A stretch of 8,690 nucleotides of DNA from Turicibacter sp. (GTDB taxonomy: Bacteria > Bacillota > Bacilli > MOL361 > Turicibacteraceae). The translations under genes and the position numbers were made by a program. This document shows, piece after piece, positions 1 through 5,538 of this stretch. The notes below the pieces were generated by a model. The model was not told the DNA's origin. It ran no database searches and saw only the letters and a program-made list of their open reading frames with translations. Every line of letters begins with the position of its first letter. Position 1 is the stretch's first letter. Location of the stretch: contig JAUMTV010000126.1 of assembly GCA_030531025.1 (NCBI GenBank), positions 1 through 8,690 on the forward strand, given 5' to 3'.

Positions 1-342
1 AATCCAACCAAATGATAAATATGTTCTCTCTTCAAGTTTATCCTCCGGTAACCTCTGGATTTCACGTAACTCTTCTTTTGAAAGAATGCGTCCATCACTT
101 AATATAAATGAAACATTTACCTTAGCAATTGAATCGTCAACTAAACTTAAATCAATCACTTCATCAGAAATTTGAAACCTTTGTTCATGACAAACCACCT
201 CATCAAAGGTTTCAGTATTTAAAGTACAGATAGGTAACTGTTGATTCATTTGTAAATTTGTCATCGCTACCTCTTTTAAATCTTCTAACTTCTCACATCC
301 GACTACAATCCATATCAGTACAATCATCATTAATTTTTTCAA
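1..342 (-). CDS. Partial lipoprotein, NisI/SpaI lantibiotic-immunity-like
   Basis: The gene reads from a TTG start at 342 and leaves the window at base 1 without a stop, so only the first 114 residues are visible. An AAAGGAG ribosome site sits 8 bases before the TTG, which decides the start. Residues 1-16 are a short lipoprotein signal (MKK, hydrophobic run, V-V-G-Cys16), so the mature protein should be lipid-anchored outside the membrane. Residues 55-114 (RFQISDEV, then IAKV, DGRILSKEEL and YLSFGWI) recall the repeated domain of NisI/SpaI-type immunity lipoproteins, which bind or sequester lantibiotics at the cell surface. That match is from memory of the family pattern and is moderate. A TATAAT at 393-388 on this strand is a possible -10 box with no good -35. 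No lantibiotic biosynthesis genes are visible, so its role could be resistance to foreign peptides or something unrelated. Confidence 0.6.
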   Translation of the reverse strand, partial: MKKLMMIVLIWIVVGCEKLEDLKEVAMTNLQMNQQLPICTLNTETFDEVVCHEQRFQISDEVIDLSLVDDSIAKVNVSFILSDGRILSKEELREIQRLPEDKLEERTYLSFGWI

Positions 343-484
343 CTTAATCACTCCTTTAACTTCAATCTATCAATTAAAATTAAAGAAATTATAAAGACAT
401 AAGAAAAATAAACCGCCACGTTTAGCTGATAGCTTTACTATAACAAGAAAAATAATCAGGCATAATTAGGCACTTTTTTTGTAA

Positions 485-765
485 CTACTCCGAACAACTT
501 AAATGACTATTTCCCCATTTAATCATATTCTCAACGAGTGGAAGCAGTAATAATCCGGATTCACTTAAATAATAGGTCAATTCAACAGCATTGTTGATCA
601 TCACTTTTTCATTAATCACAATTCCTTGCTTCATTAAAAGATCTAACTGCTGAAGGAGCATTTTTTTTGCTGCATCCATCTACTGCTCACTTCAACTCAC
701 CGAAACGCCATCTTTCCCTTATCGTTACTCATAATATTATGCATTTTCAATACATTTGAAAAATC
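485..765 (-). pseudogene. HxlR-type winged-helix regulator remnant
   Basis: Three reading frames must be joined to recover an HxlR-like protein. Frame one (765-709) gives LKMHNIMSNDKGKM, frame two (707-663) gives RFGELK, stop, AVDGCSKK, and frame three (661-485) gives MLLQQLDLLMKQGIV followed by LTYYLSESGLLLLPLVENMIKWGNSHL. Together this follows the family order: a recognition helix around RFxELK, then KxLxxQLxxLExxGI, then the wing YxLTExG with the LxPxLxxxxxWGxxH tail. HxlR proteins are small DNA-binding dimers that often sense redox stress or electrophiles. The defects are about one extra base near 708, a TGA at 689-687, and an extra A in the A8 run (complement of 661-668). The intact 64-residue tail from the ATG at 679 lacks the DNA-recognition half and has no ribosome site, so it is unlikely to be functional. 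The usual N-terminal cysteine is not visible. Confidence 0.75.
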
Positions 766-818
766 ACTCACCTCCCTATTTATAATTTATGATATGATAA
801 AATAAAAGGAGGAATTTT

Positions 819-929
819 ATGACAATTTATATTGCACCTGACTTCGTTAATTTAACTTTACAAGTTCTTTCAACACTTGTCCTAGTTTTTATTATCTTTG
901 CTATCTTTAAATACTTAAAAAAACATTAA
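819..929 (+). CDS. 36-residue single-pass membrane peptide
   Basis: The ORF begins at ATG 819 behind a strong AAAGGAGG site about 6 bases upstream and ends at TAA 927-929. The peptide starts MTIYIAPDFVN, has one hydrophobic helix at about residues 12-30 (LTLQVLSTLVLVFIIFAIF) and a short basic tail KYLKKH. This layout suggests a bitopic membrane peptide with a cytoplasmic C-terminus. A possible promoter lies at TTGAAA 756-761 and TATAAT 781-786, with a long 19-base spacer. The size and charge pattern resemble type I toxins of the Fst/BsrG kind, but no antisense RNA can be shown. It could equally be a small regulatory subunit. I do not recognise a family. It ends 38 bases before the candidate structured RNA and could share a transcript with it. 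Confidence 0.6.
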   Translation: MTIYIAPDFVNLTLQVLSTLVLVFIIFAIFKYLKKH

Positions 930-966
930 TGGTTGGTGAATCGAAATATATTTTACTATGTATTTA

Positions 967-1146
967 TATAAGTCCAGATAAATTTTCTTCATAGAAAATT
1001 TTTAAGCCCTAGTAGCGGAGGAGTAGATTTCTTTTAGAAATCTCTAGCTGCCCCATTCCCTACCAGCGGAGTAAACATGCTTCGCATGGTAGGTGACCCC
1101 TGGACTATAGTCTGTCTTAGTATTAAAGCGACTTACCAACTAAGAC
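967..1146 (+). ncRNA. Candidate structured RNA with two tandem bulged hairpins
   Basis: This protein-free stretch is locally GC-richer than its surroundings and folds almost completely. A closing stem pairs AGTCCAG (971-977) with CTGGACT (1100-1106), extendable by TAT/ATA with one bulged A. Inside are hairpin A (981-988 with 993-1000, 8 bp, loop TCAT), hairpin B (1009-1047) and hairpin C (1059-1093). Hairpins B and C share one design: a lower stem, a 5'-side bulge carrying AGCGGAG..GTA, an upper hairpin, and a following CCCC. Hairpin D (1114-1120 with 1140-1146, 7 bp) lies just outside; its loop CTTACC could also pair with GGTAGG (1088-1093). The plus strand is favoured because both flanking genes read that way; the orientation is not proven. 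It could be a riboswitch, a standalone regulatory RNA, or a member of a known orphan class such as raiA, which I cannot test here. No U-tailed terminator follows directly. Confidence 0.6.
1007..1100 (+). repeat. Imperfect tandem duplication of a ~45-nt RNA unit
   Basis: Unit 1 (1007-1054) and unit 2 (1058-1100) begin with CCCTAGTAGCGG and CCCTACCAGCGG, identical at 10 of 12 positions. They end with CTAGCTGCCCC and GTAGGTGACCCC. The interior hairpin sequences differ completely (AGATTTCT/AGAAATCT against ATGC/GCAT), yet both pair. In the lower stems G1012-C1044 is replaced by C1063-G1089, a compensatory change. This pattern indicates that structure and the bulge sequence are kept, not just a recent copy. 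Confidence 0.75.
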
Positions 1147-1167
1147 TGATGTAGCATTATAAAATAC

Positions 1168-1187
1168 ATTTCTGTTTATATATAGAT
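1168..1187 (+). repeat. 20-bp inverted repeat, left copy
   Basis: ATTTCTGTTTATATATAGAT here is the exact reverse complement of bases 8636-8655 near the right edge. An ATGTAG lies 13 bases upstream; the other copy has ATGTAG 5 bases upstream on its strand. It sits 21 bases after the last stem of the candidate RNA. The AT-rich core lowers its information content, but 20 exact bases plus a shared flank is more than chance would readily give. Confidence 0.7.
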
Positions 1188-1240
1188 TTACTTTTTTCTA
1201 AATTTCTATAACAATTTAAAGATTTTCTTATCTTATAGGG

Positions 1241-1366
1241 GAACAGAAGATACCAGATTACGATACCTATAATTTAGATGCTGAAGGAAATATCGTATTT
1301 GAATAATACATTTATGATCAAGATGGGAATATTATTGGAAGTGAAGTTATTCCGATTGAAAACTAA
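1241..1366 (+). pseudogene. C-terminal tail of a broken gene
   Basis: In one frame the sequence reads EQKIPDYDTYNLDAEGNIVF, E, a TAA stop at 1304-1306, then YIYDQDGNIIGSEVIPIEN and a final TAA at 1364-1366. The composition looks like real protein on both sides of the internal stop, with two similar D-x-(E/D)-G-N-I turns (DAEGNIVFE and DQDGNII). This suggests the 3' end of a gene that lost its front part and gained a nonsense codon. No start, ribosome site or upstream coding sequence is present: the frame is closed by TAA at 1217-1219. The final stop lies 13 bases before the next gene and abuts its ribosome site, so the two were probably an operon once. I do not recognise the family. Confidence 0.55.
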
Positions 1367-1379
1367 AGGAGAGGGATTT

Positions 1380-1835
1380 ATGAAAAAAGTTTATTTATTC
1401 ATATTTATTGGTTTGATTCTTGCTTTTGGAGTTGGACTTTTAACGGGTAGAGCCATTTATCATCAACCTACAAAAGAGCTGTGTCTTGGGATGCTTCAAA
1501 ATCCTGAGTATGAGGTGTATCTCTTTGAAGAAGATAAATGCATAACTAATTTAGACCCTGAGGATGAATTCGATATCGACCATTTTTGGTTCACTTTTAG
1601 ATCAGCACCTACTATTGAAGAAGAAGTCGTTATGGATGATTTCGCAGACTACTTATTGATGATTCGTTCAAAGAAACTAGGAGTTTCCACTATTCATACT
1701 TATCTTTGGCTCACTGAAGATGGAGCCATTGCTGGGCAGCGGGACTTTGACACCCATGTTATTAAAGAAGCAAAATTTATCTCTGCAGAAACATTAGATG
1801 AATTATTTAATTTTATTAAACAGCATGAAAAATAA
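1380..1835 (+). CDS. Small membrane-anchored protein, unknown function
   Basis: The start is ATG 1380, 8 bases after GGAG (1368-1371). A longer reading from 1278 has no ribosome site and runs over the broken gene tail in another frame. The product is 151 residues: MKKVY, one hydrophobic helix at about 5-22 (LFIFIGLILAFGVGLL), then TGRAIYHQ and a soluble part to residue 151. The helix could be a signal anchor or an uncleaved signal; no lipobox is present, although Cys35 and Cys54 could form a disulfide outside. The soluble domain is acidic early (EEDK, DPEDEFDID) and has an alternating pattern later (STIHTYLWLTEDGAIAG), suggesting beta strands followed by a C-terminal helix (AETLDELFNFIKQ). 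No catalytic motif is recognised. It ends in a strong shared terminator. Confidence 0.8.
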   Translation: MKKVYLFIFIGLILAFGVGLLTGRAIYHQPTKELCLGMLQNPEYEVYLFEEDKCITNLDPEDEFDIDHFWFTFRSAPTIEEEVVMDDFADYLLMIRSKKLGVSTIHTYLWLTEDGAIAGQRDFDTHVIKEAKFISAETLDELFNFIKQHEK

Positions 1836-1868
1836 AGAGGCGAACTACTAAGGGTTCGCCTCTTTATT
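1831..1868. terminator. Bidirectional terminator between convergent genes
   Basis: AATAAAGAGGCGAAC (1831-1845) pairs perfectly with GTTCGCCTCTTTATT (1854-1868) around an 8-base loop, giving a 15-bp stem. Runs of A on the left and T on the right let it end both the plus gene at 1835 and the minus regulator whose stop is at 1866-1864. Confidence 0.9.
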
Positions 1869-2692
1869 TTGGTTTAACTTGAATTTGAATCTCTGTAATA
1901 TAGTTTTCATATCCAATCACAGAGATTTCATCTAAAATAAATGCTTCATATGAATAGCCGCAAAACTCTAATTGGTTTTTCTCGGCAAATTCTATCATAC
2001 GTTCATATGTTTCATACGTTGTTTCATAATTTCCACGATGATAAGCCACTAAATACAATCCTCTGGGCTTTAAAAAAAACAGTTTGTGCCTTTGTTGTAT
2101 CCTCAATTCTTGAATAAAAATGAGTATAATCTAAGTATTGTTTATTTTTCAAACGTTCAAGATCAATCATGACACCGACAGAATACCACATAGCATATTC
2201 ACTAAAATCATCCCGCTGCATATATTCTGATAATTGATCAAAGAACCCTCGATTATTTAGATGATCTAACTTAGGACTAATCATAAAATAATTAGCCTCA
2301 AGTTCTTTTAACTCGATTTCATCTCCGGTTAAAGAAGCAGCTCGCTTAGTCATTTCTATTTTATCGTTCATGACATGTTTTAACTTATTTAAATGCTCAA
2401 TTTCTCGATTAATTCGTTCAATCTTTTCAGAAAATAAATGAACTAATTGTTCTGGACTACGATTATCTAAATAAATTTTGATTTCTTGAAGGGACATTCC
2501 CATCTCTTTTAAAATCGAAATGACACCGAATACTTCAAACTGTTGATAACTATAATAACGATAGCCATTTTTCTTTTTAATTGCCGGCTTAAAGATACCA
2601 ATTTCATCATAATGAAACAAGGTTTGCTTTTTAACACCCCAAAGCTTAGCAAATTCACCTGTTGTAAAATATTGCTCTAAAATATTACTCAT
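1864..2692 (-). pseudogene. MerR-type multidrug regulator, frameshifted
   Basis: Starts at ATG 2692 behind AGGAGAG. As it stands translation gives 222 residues: winged helix-turn-helix at about 9-76 ([21 protein letters not shown], then NGYRYYS), a coiled-coil dimer helix at about 80-118, and the start of a GyrI/BmrR-like drug-binding domain from about 125. At the A8 run 2072-2079 (T8 in the coding strand) the frame is lost near residue 206. Removing one base would continue with [20 protein letters not shown] and EAFILDEISVIGYENYITEI up to 1864, giving 275 residues, the usual BmrR-like length. The lost part includes a Glu-bearing DEISV strand that probably helps hold cationic drugs. The shortened protein may still bind DNA but should not sense ligand properly. 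It is divergent from a MATE pump and shares its promoter region, as drug-sensing MerR activators often are. Confidence 0.85.
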
Positions 2693-2706
2693 TGTTTTCT
2701 CTCCTA

Positions 2707-2737
2707 TTGACTATCCGGTAACTGTATAGTTTATCAT
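2707..2737 (+). promoter_or_regulatory. MerR-type promoter and operator for the MATE gene
   Basis: TTGACT (2707-2712) and TATCAT (2732-2737) are separated by 19 bases, the overlong spacer typical of promoters that MerR-family activators untwist. The spacer carries a 21-base dyad centred on 2720: ACTAT (2710-2714) mirrors ATAGT (2726-2730), and the inner GT/AC and C/G also pair, 8 of 10 positions in all. The CGGTAACTG core resembles other MerR operators. The site looks undamaged although both genes it serves are broken. Confidence 0.75.
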
Positions 2738-2766
2738 TAAAGTGATATTAGAAAGGTGGAATTCAT

Positions 2767-4094
2767 TTGATAGAATCAGAAAATAAACCATTAACCTTTA
2801 GGTCATTTATAGCCTTTACGACGCCAACGATAATTATGATGGTCTTTTTATCTCTTTATACAATTATTGATGGAATATTTGTTTCGCGTTTCATTGGTCA
2901 AAGTGCCTGATCTGCGGTTAATATTACGCTCCCATTAATGACCTTTACGTGGGGGAGTGCCATTATGTTTGCAACCGGTGGTAATGCTATTTTAGCAAAA
3001 AAATTGGAGAAGCCAAAGCAACCGAAGCAAAGCAAAACTTTACTCTCATCGTCTTATTTTCTACCATCATTGGAATCATTTTAATGATTTTAGAATTATT
3101 ATTTTTACCTATGATCCTTCGAGCATTAGGTGCTACGGATGCCTTATATGACTATTGTTATCAATATGGTTTTTTACTCACTTTATTTACACCATTTGCG
3201 ATCTTAAAATCTTTATTTGATTGTTTTATGGTCACAGCTAACCAACCTAAACTCGGGCTCATCAATACACTCATTGGTGGATTTACGAATATGATTTTAG
3301 ACTATGTGTTTATTGTCATACTCAACATGGGGATTGCTGGTGCAGCTTTAGCGACTGGGATAGGAATGCTTATTCCTTCTATTATTGGAATCATCTATTT
3401 TTTAAATCGAAAAAATTATCTCCATTTTCAAAAACCAACTTGGGATATCAGCGTTATCCTAAAAAGTGCATCCAATGGATCATCAGAAATGGTCACTAAC
3501 TTATCCACAGGTGTGACGACACTCGTCTTTAATTTAATGATGATTAAATATTTAGGTGAAGATGGAATTGCAGCCATGACAATTGTCCTTTATGCTCAAT
3601 TTTTATTAACAGCCATCTACTTAGGATTTGCATCAGGGGCAGCCCCTCTCATTAGCTTTAGTTTTGGTGAAGATAATCATCAACAACTAAAGCAACTTAT
3701 TAAGTATAGTTATCGATTCATTATTTTTGCTTCGGTTTTTACGTTTGGACTCTCTTTAGCGCTTGCCCCAAGCATTATTAAAATCTTTACTGGAAGTGAA
3801 AGTGAATTATTTTTCCTTACATTAGATGGATTTAGAATTTTCTCAATTGGTTTCTTAACCGTTGGGATAAATATTTTTGCTTCTTCTATGTTTACAGCTT
3901 TTTCTAACGGGAAAGTATCAGCACTAATTTCAGTTTTAAGAAGTTTAATTCTCATTATCATCGGTGTTATCCTCTTACCAATCTTCCTCGGAGTGAACGG
4001 TATTTGGTTAACCATCCCATTTGCTGAGTTCATCACTGTCATGATTTCTATTATTTTAATGAAAAGATATGCCAATTATTATCATTATGAATAA
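2767..4094 (+). pseudogene. MATE-family multidrug efflux pump, broken
   Basis: A TTG start at 2767, 7 bases after AAGGTGG, opens MIESENKPLTFRSFIAFTTP and the MATE hallmark TIIDGIFVSRFIGQSA. Codon 48 is then TGA (2908-2910), where the family usually has Leu or another hydrophobic residue (AVNIT follows). A second lesion is a missing A in the A7 run 2997-3003: after it the other frame continues KIGEAKATEAKQNFTLIVLF and runs to TAA at 4094. Repaired, the protein would be 442 residues with about 12 membrane helices, normal for MATE antiporters that export cationic drugs using Na+ or H+. The remaining open part from 3084 lacks the first two or three helices and has no obvious ribosome site, so a working pump is unlikely. 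The UGA could be read through only rarely and would not cure the frameshift. Confidence 0.9.
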
Positions 4095-4102
4095 AAACAT
4101 TA

Positions 4103-4130
4103 AAATCCGACATTCCTGTCGGATTTTTTT
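4103..4130 (+). terminator. Terminator after the MATE gene
   Basis: AAATCCGACA (4103-4112) pairs with TGTCGGATTT (4117-4126) around TTCC, followed by T4124-4130. On the minus strand the tail is weaker (TTTTAAT), but it may also end the small operon whose last stop is at 4136. Confidence 0.9.
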
Positions 4131-4135
4131 GAGCT

Positions 4136-4213
4136 TTACTTACTTTTCTTGCTTCTAGCTAAAAACGCACATAATATTGTAGCACCTACTGCCATCCAAA
4201 GAGCGAATTCCAT
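4136..4213 (-). CDS. 25-residue membrane peptide
   Basis: ATG at 4213 follows AAGGGG with about 8 bases of spacing; the ribosome site overlaps the stop codon of the preceding gene, so the two are probably co-translated. The peptide MEFALWMAVGATILCAFLAR ends in SKKSK: one short hydrophobic helix at about residues 3-19 and a basic cytoplasmic tail. It is the last gene of a three-gene minus-strand unit. Peptides of this shape often modulate a membrane partner, and the partner could be the three-helix protein encoded just upstream. No family is recognised. Confidence 0.55.
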   Translation of the reverse strand: MEFALWMAVGATILCAFLARSKKSK

Positions 4214-4225
4214 TAAAATTTCCCC

Positions 4226-4576
4226 TTACCCTAAATCTTGAATATTCATCTTTTTCATTTCATTATTATTTCTCATATTTTGACGGATTCCTTTATAAAT
4301 CGCAATGAGTACAGCTGTTGGAATGTTAAGCATAACGAATACAGCTAAAATATTTACGATTAATTCGAATATACTGTTATACAATATAATACCCAATATA
4401 CCAACTAATGAGTATAAGAATGTGATGCTAGGTAAAATCCATCCATACCACTTACTTTGAAGTTTTGAAAGATAAACTTGCCCAACAATCATAAATGCAA
4501 ATATAATTCCAACAAGTCCAAAGATTAATCCTATTAAAAGACACACACCTACTAATATCCAATATTTACGCTCCAT
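4226..4576 (-). CDS. Three-helix membrane protein, unknown function
   Basis: The 116-residue product is mostly hydrophobic: helix 1 at about 6-35 (rich in Gly, Ile, Leu), helix 2 at about 45-66, helix 3 at about 70-94, then a charged tail KGIRQNMRNNNEMKKMN. ATG 4576 starts one base after the stop of the upstream gene (TAA 4580-4578), with GGGG 7 bases before it, so translational coupling is likely. No transport or enzyme motif is visible and I do not recognise the family. It is followed after 12 bases by the 25-residue membrane peptide. The group is flanked by its own promoter region next to the catalase and by the terminator at 4103-4130. Confidence 0.75.
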   Translation of the reverse strand: MERKYWILVGVCLLIGLIFGLVGIIFAFMIVGQVYLSKLQSKWYGWILPSITFLYSLVGILGIILYNSIFELIVNILAVFVMLNIPTAVLIAIYKGIRQNMRNNNEMKKMNIQDLG

Positions 4577-4577
4577 G

Positions 4578-4778
4578 TTAATTCCCCACTTCCTTGGATT
4601 TTTTATATTCTGAAATTAAAAACTTTGCTGTTTCAAACTCTAACTTATCTTCTAAAGCTAACTTATTAATCATTGCAATATAAGGATCCTCACCTTTAGC
4701 TTCATTTAGATGTTCTATTCTAAACTGTAATTGTATTTTTATTATCTTTAAATTAGAAATGATAGTCATATCACACAT
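4578..4778 (-). CDS. Small helical soluble protein, unknown function
   Basis: The 66-residue frame reads MCDMTIISNLKIIKIQLQFR and continues with charged, helix-forming sequence (EHLNEAKGEDPY, LEDKLEFETAKFLISEYKKS). No ribosome site precedes ATG 4778 or the alternative ATG 4769, and an in-frame TAA four codons upstream prevents extension. The gene may therefore be a front-truncated remnant, or be expressed from a leaderless or weak signal. Its stop lies one base from the start of the membrane protein gene, which argues that the unit is real. No family is recognised. Confidence 0.5.
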   Translation of the reverse strand: MCDMTIISNLKIIKIQLQFRIEHLNEAKGEDPYIAMINKLALEDKLEFETAKFLISEYKKSKEVGN

Positions 4779-4833
4779 ATTTAGTGGTTAATGGTTAAAA
4801 ATAAATAAGAAATTTTTGATGGAGGTGTTAGTT

Positions 4834-5505
4834 GTGTTTAAACATGAAAAACAATTTTTACATCCTGTACGTGTAGAGCGTCCTAATCCACAATATGCCA
4901 TATTAATGCAAGAACAATTAGGAGGGGAAAATGGAGAACTAAAAGCTGCTCTTCAATATATGTCTCAAAGTTTTCGTATTAAAGATCCTGAAATTAAAGA
5001 TTTATTTTTAGATATTGCAGCTGAAGAATTAAGTCATATGGAAATGGTGGCTCAAACAATCAACTTATTAAACGGTCATGACTTAAATTATGAAGCAGCA
5101 GTTGCTGGAGAAGTTGAAGCTCATGTTGTTCATGGATTAAACCCTGAACTCGTTAACTCATCTGGTTTCCCATGGACAGCAACTTATGTGAATGTGACAG
5201 GTGATTTAGTAGCTGATCTACTTTCTAACATTGCCTCAGAACAACGTGCAAAAGTCGTTTATGAATACTTATATCGACAAATTGACGATAAATATGTCCG
5301 TGAAACAATCGATTTCTTATTAAACCGTGAAGAAGCTCATAATGCTTTATTCCGTGAAGCACTTAACAAAGTTAAAGATACCGGATCAAATCGTGACTTT
5401 GGAGTGACTGAAGATTCAAAACTTTATTTTGATTTATCAAGCCCAGGTCCTAAACATGAAGCTCCAAACCCAACAGCTCCATCATTTGATAATCCAAACA
5501 AATAG
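4834..5505 (+). CDS. Manganese catalase
   Basis: The enzyme splits hydrogen peroxide to water and oxygen with a di-manganese centre inside a ferritin-like four-helix bundle. The start is GTG 4834: GGAGG at 4821-4825 lies 8 bases upstream, whereas the earlier TTG/ATG codons at 4816 and 4819 overlap that site. The 223-residue product has all five expected ligands at family spacing: Glu35 (NGELKAALQY), Glu65 and His68 (EELSHME), Glu136 (ASEQRAK) and His169 (REEAHN). Spacings match the Lactobacillus plantarum enzyme except for a shorter central section. The last ~22 residues (SSPGPKHEAPNPTAP...) form a Pro/Asn-rich tail. Length and lack of a long C-terminal arm place it near the CotJC-like group, some of which are spore coat proteins; a coat role is inference. 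It is monocistronic and ends in a terminator shared with the convergent SH3b gene. Confidence 0.93.
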   Translation: MFKHEKQFLHPVRVERPNPQYAILMQEQLGGENGELKAALQYMSQSFRIKDPEIKDLFLDIAAEELSHMEMVAQTINLLNGHDLNYEAAVAGEVEAHVVHGLNPELVNSSGFPWTATYVNVTGDLVADLLSNIASEQRAKVVYEYLYRQIDDKYVRETIDFLLNREEAHNALFREALNKVKDTGSNRDFGVTEDSKLYFDLSSPGPKHEAPNPTAPSFDNPNK

Positions 5506-5509
5506 CAAA

Positions 5510-5537
5510 AAAAAGCGAACTAAAGTGTTCGCTTTTT
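5510..5537. terminator. Bidirectional terminator, catalase / SH3b genes
   Basis: AAAAAGCGAAC (5510-5520) pairs with GTTCGCTTTTT (5527-5537) around TAAAGT. T-rich tails exist on both strands (a T5 tail on plus, T8 on minus). Confidence 0.9.
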
Positions 5538-5538
5538 A

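Noticed and set aside
1278..1379. Upstream extension of the 1380 gene
   Set aside because: No ribosome site at 1278, and the extension overlaps the coding-like remnant in a different frame; GGAG at 1368 clearly serves ATG 1380.
2908..2910. In-frame TGA in the MATE gene read as selenocysteine
   Set aside because: MATE transporters are not selenoproteins, no SECIS-like hairpin follows, and a frameshift downstream breaks the gene anyway.
3710..4075. Long minus-strand open frame inside the MATE gene
   Set aside because: Shadow of the pump's coding sequence with no start signal or domain.
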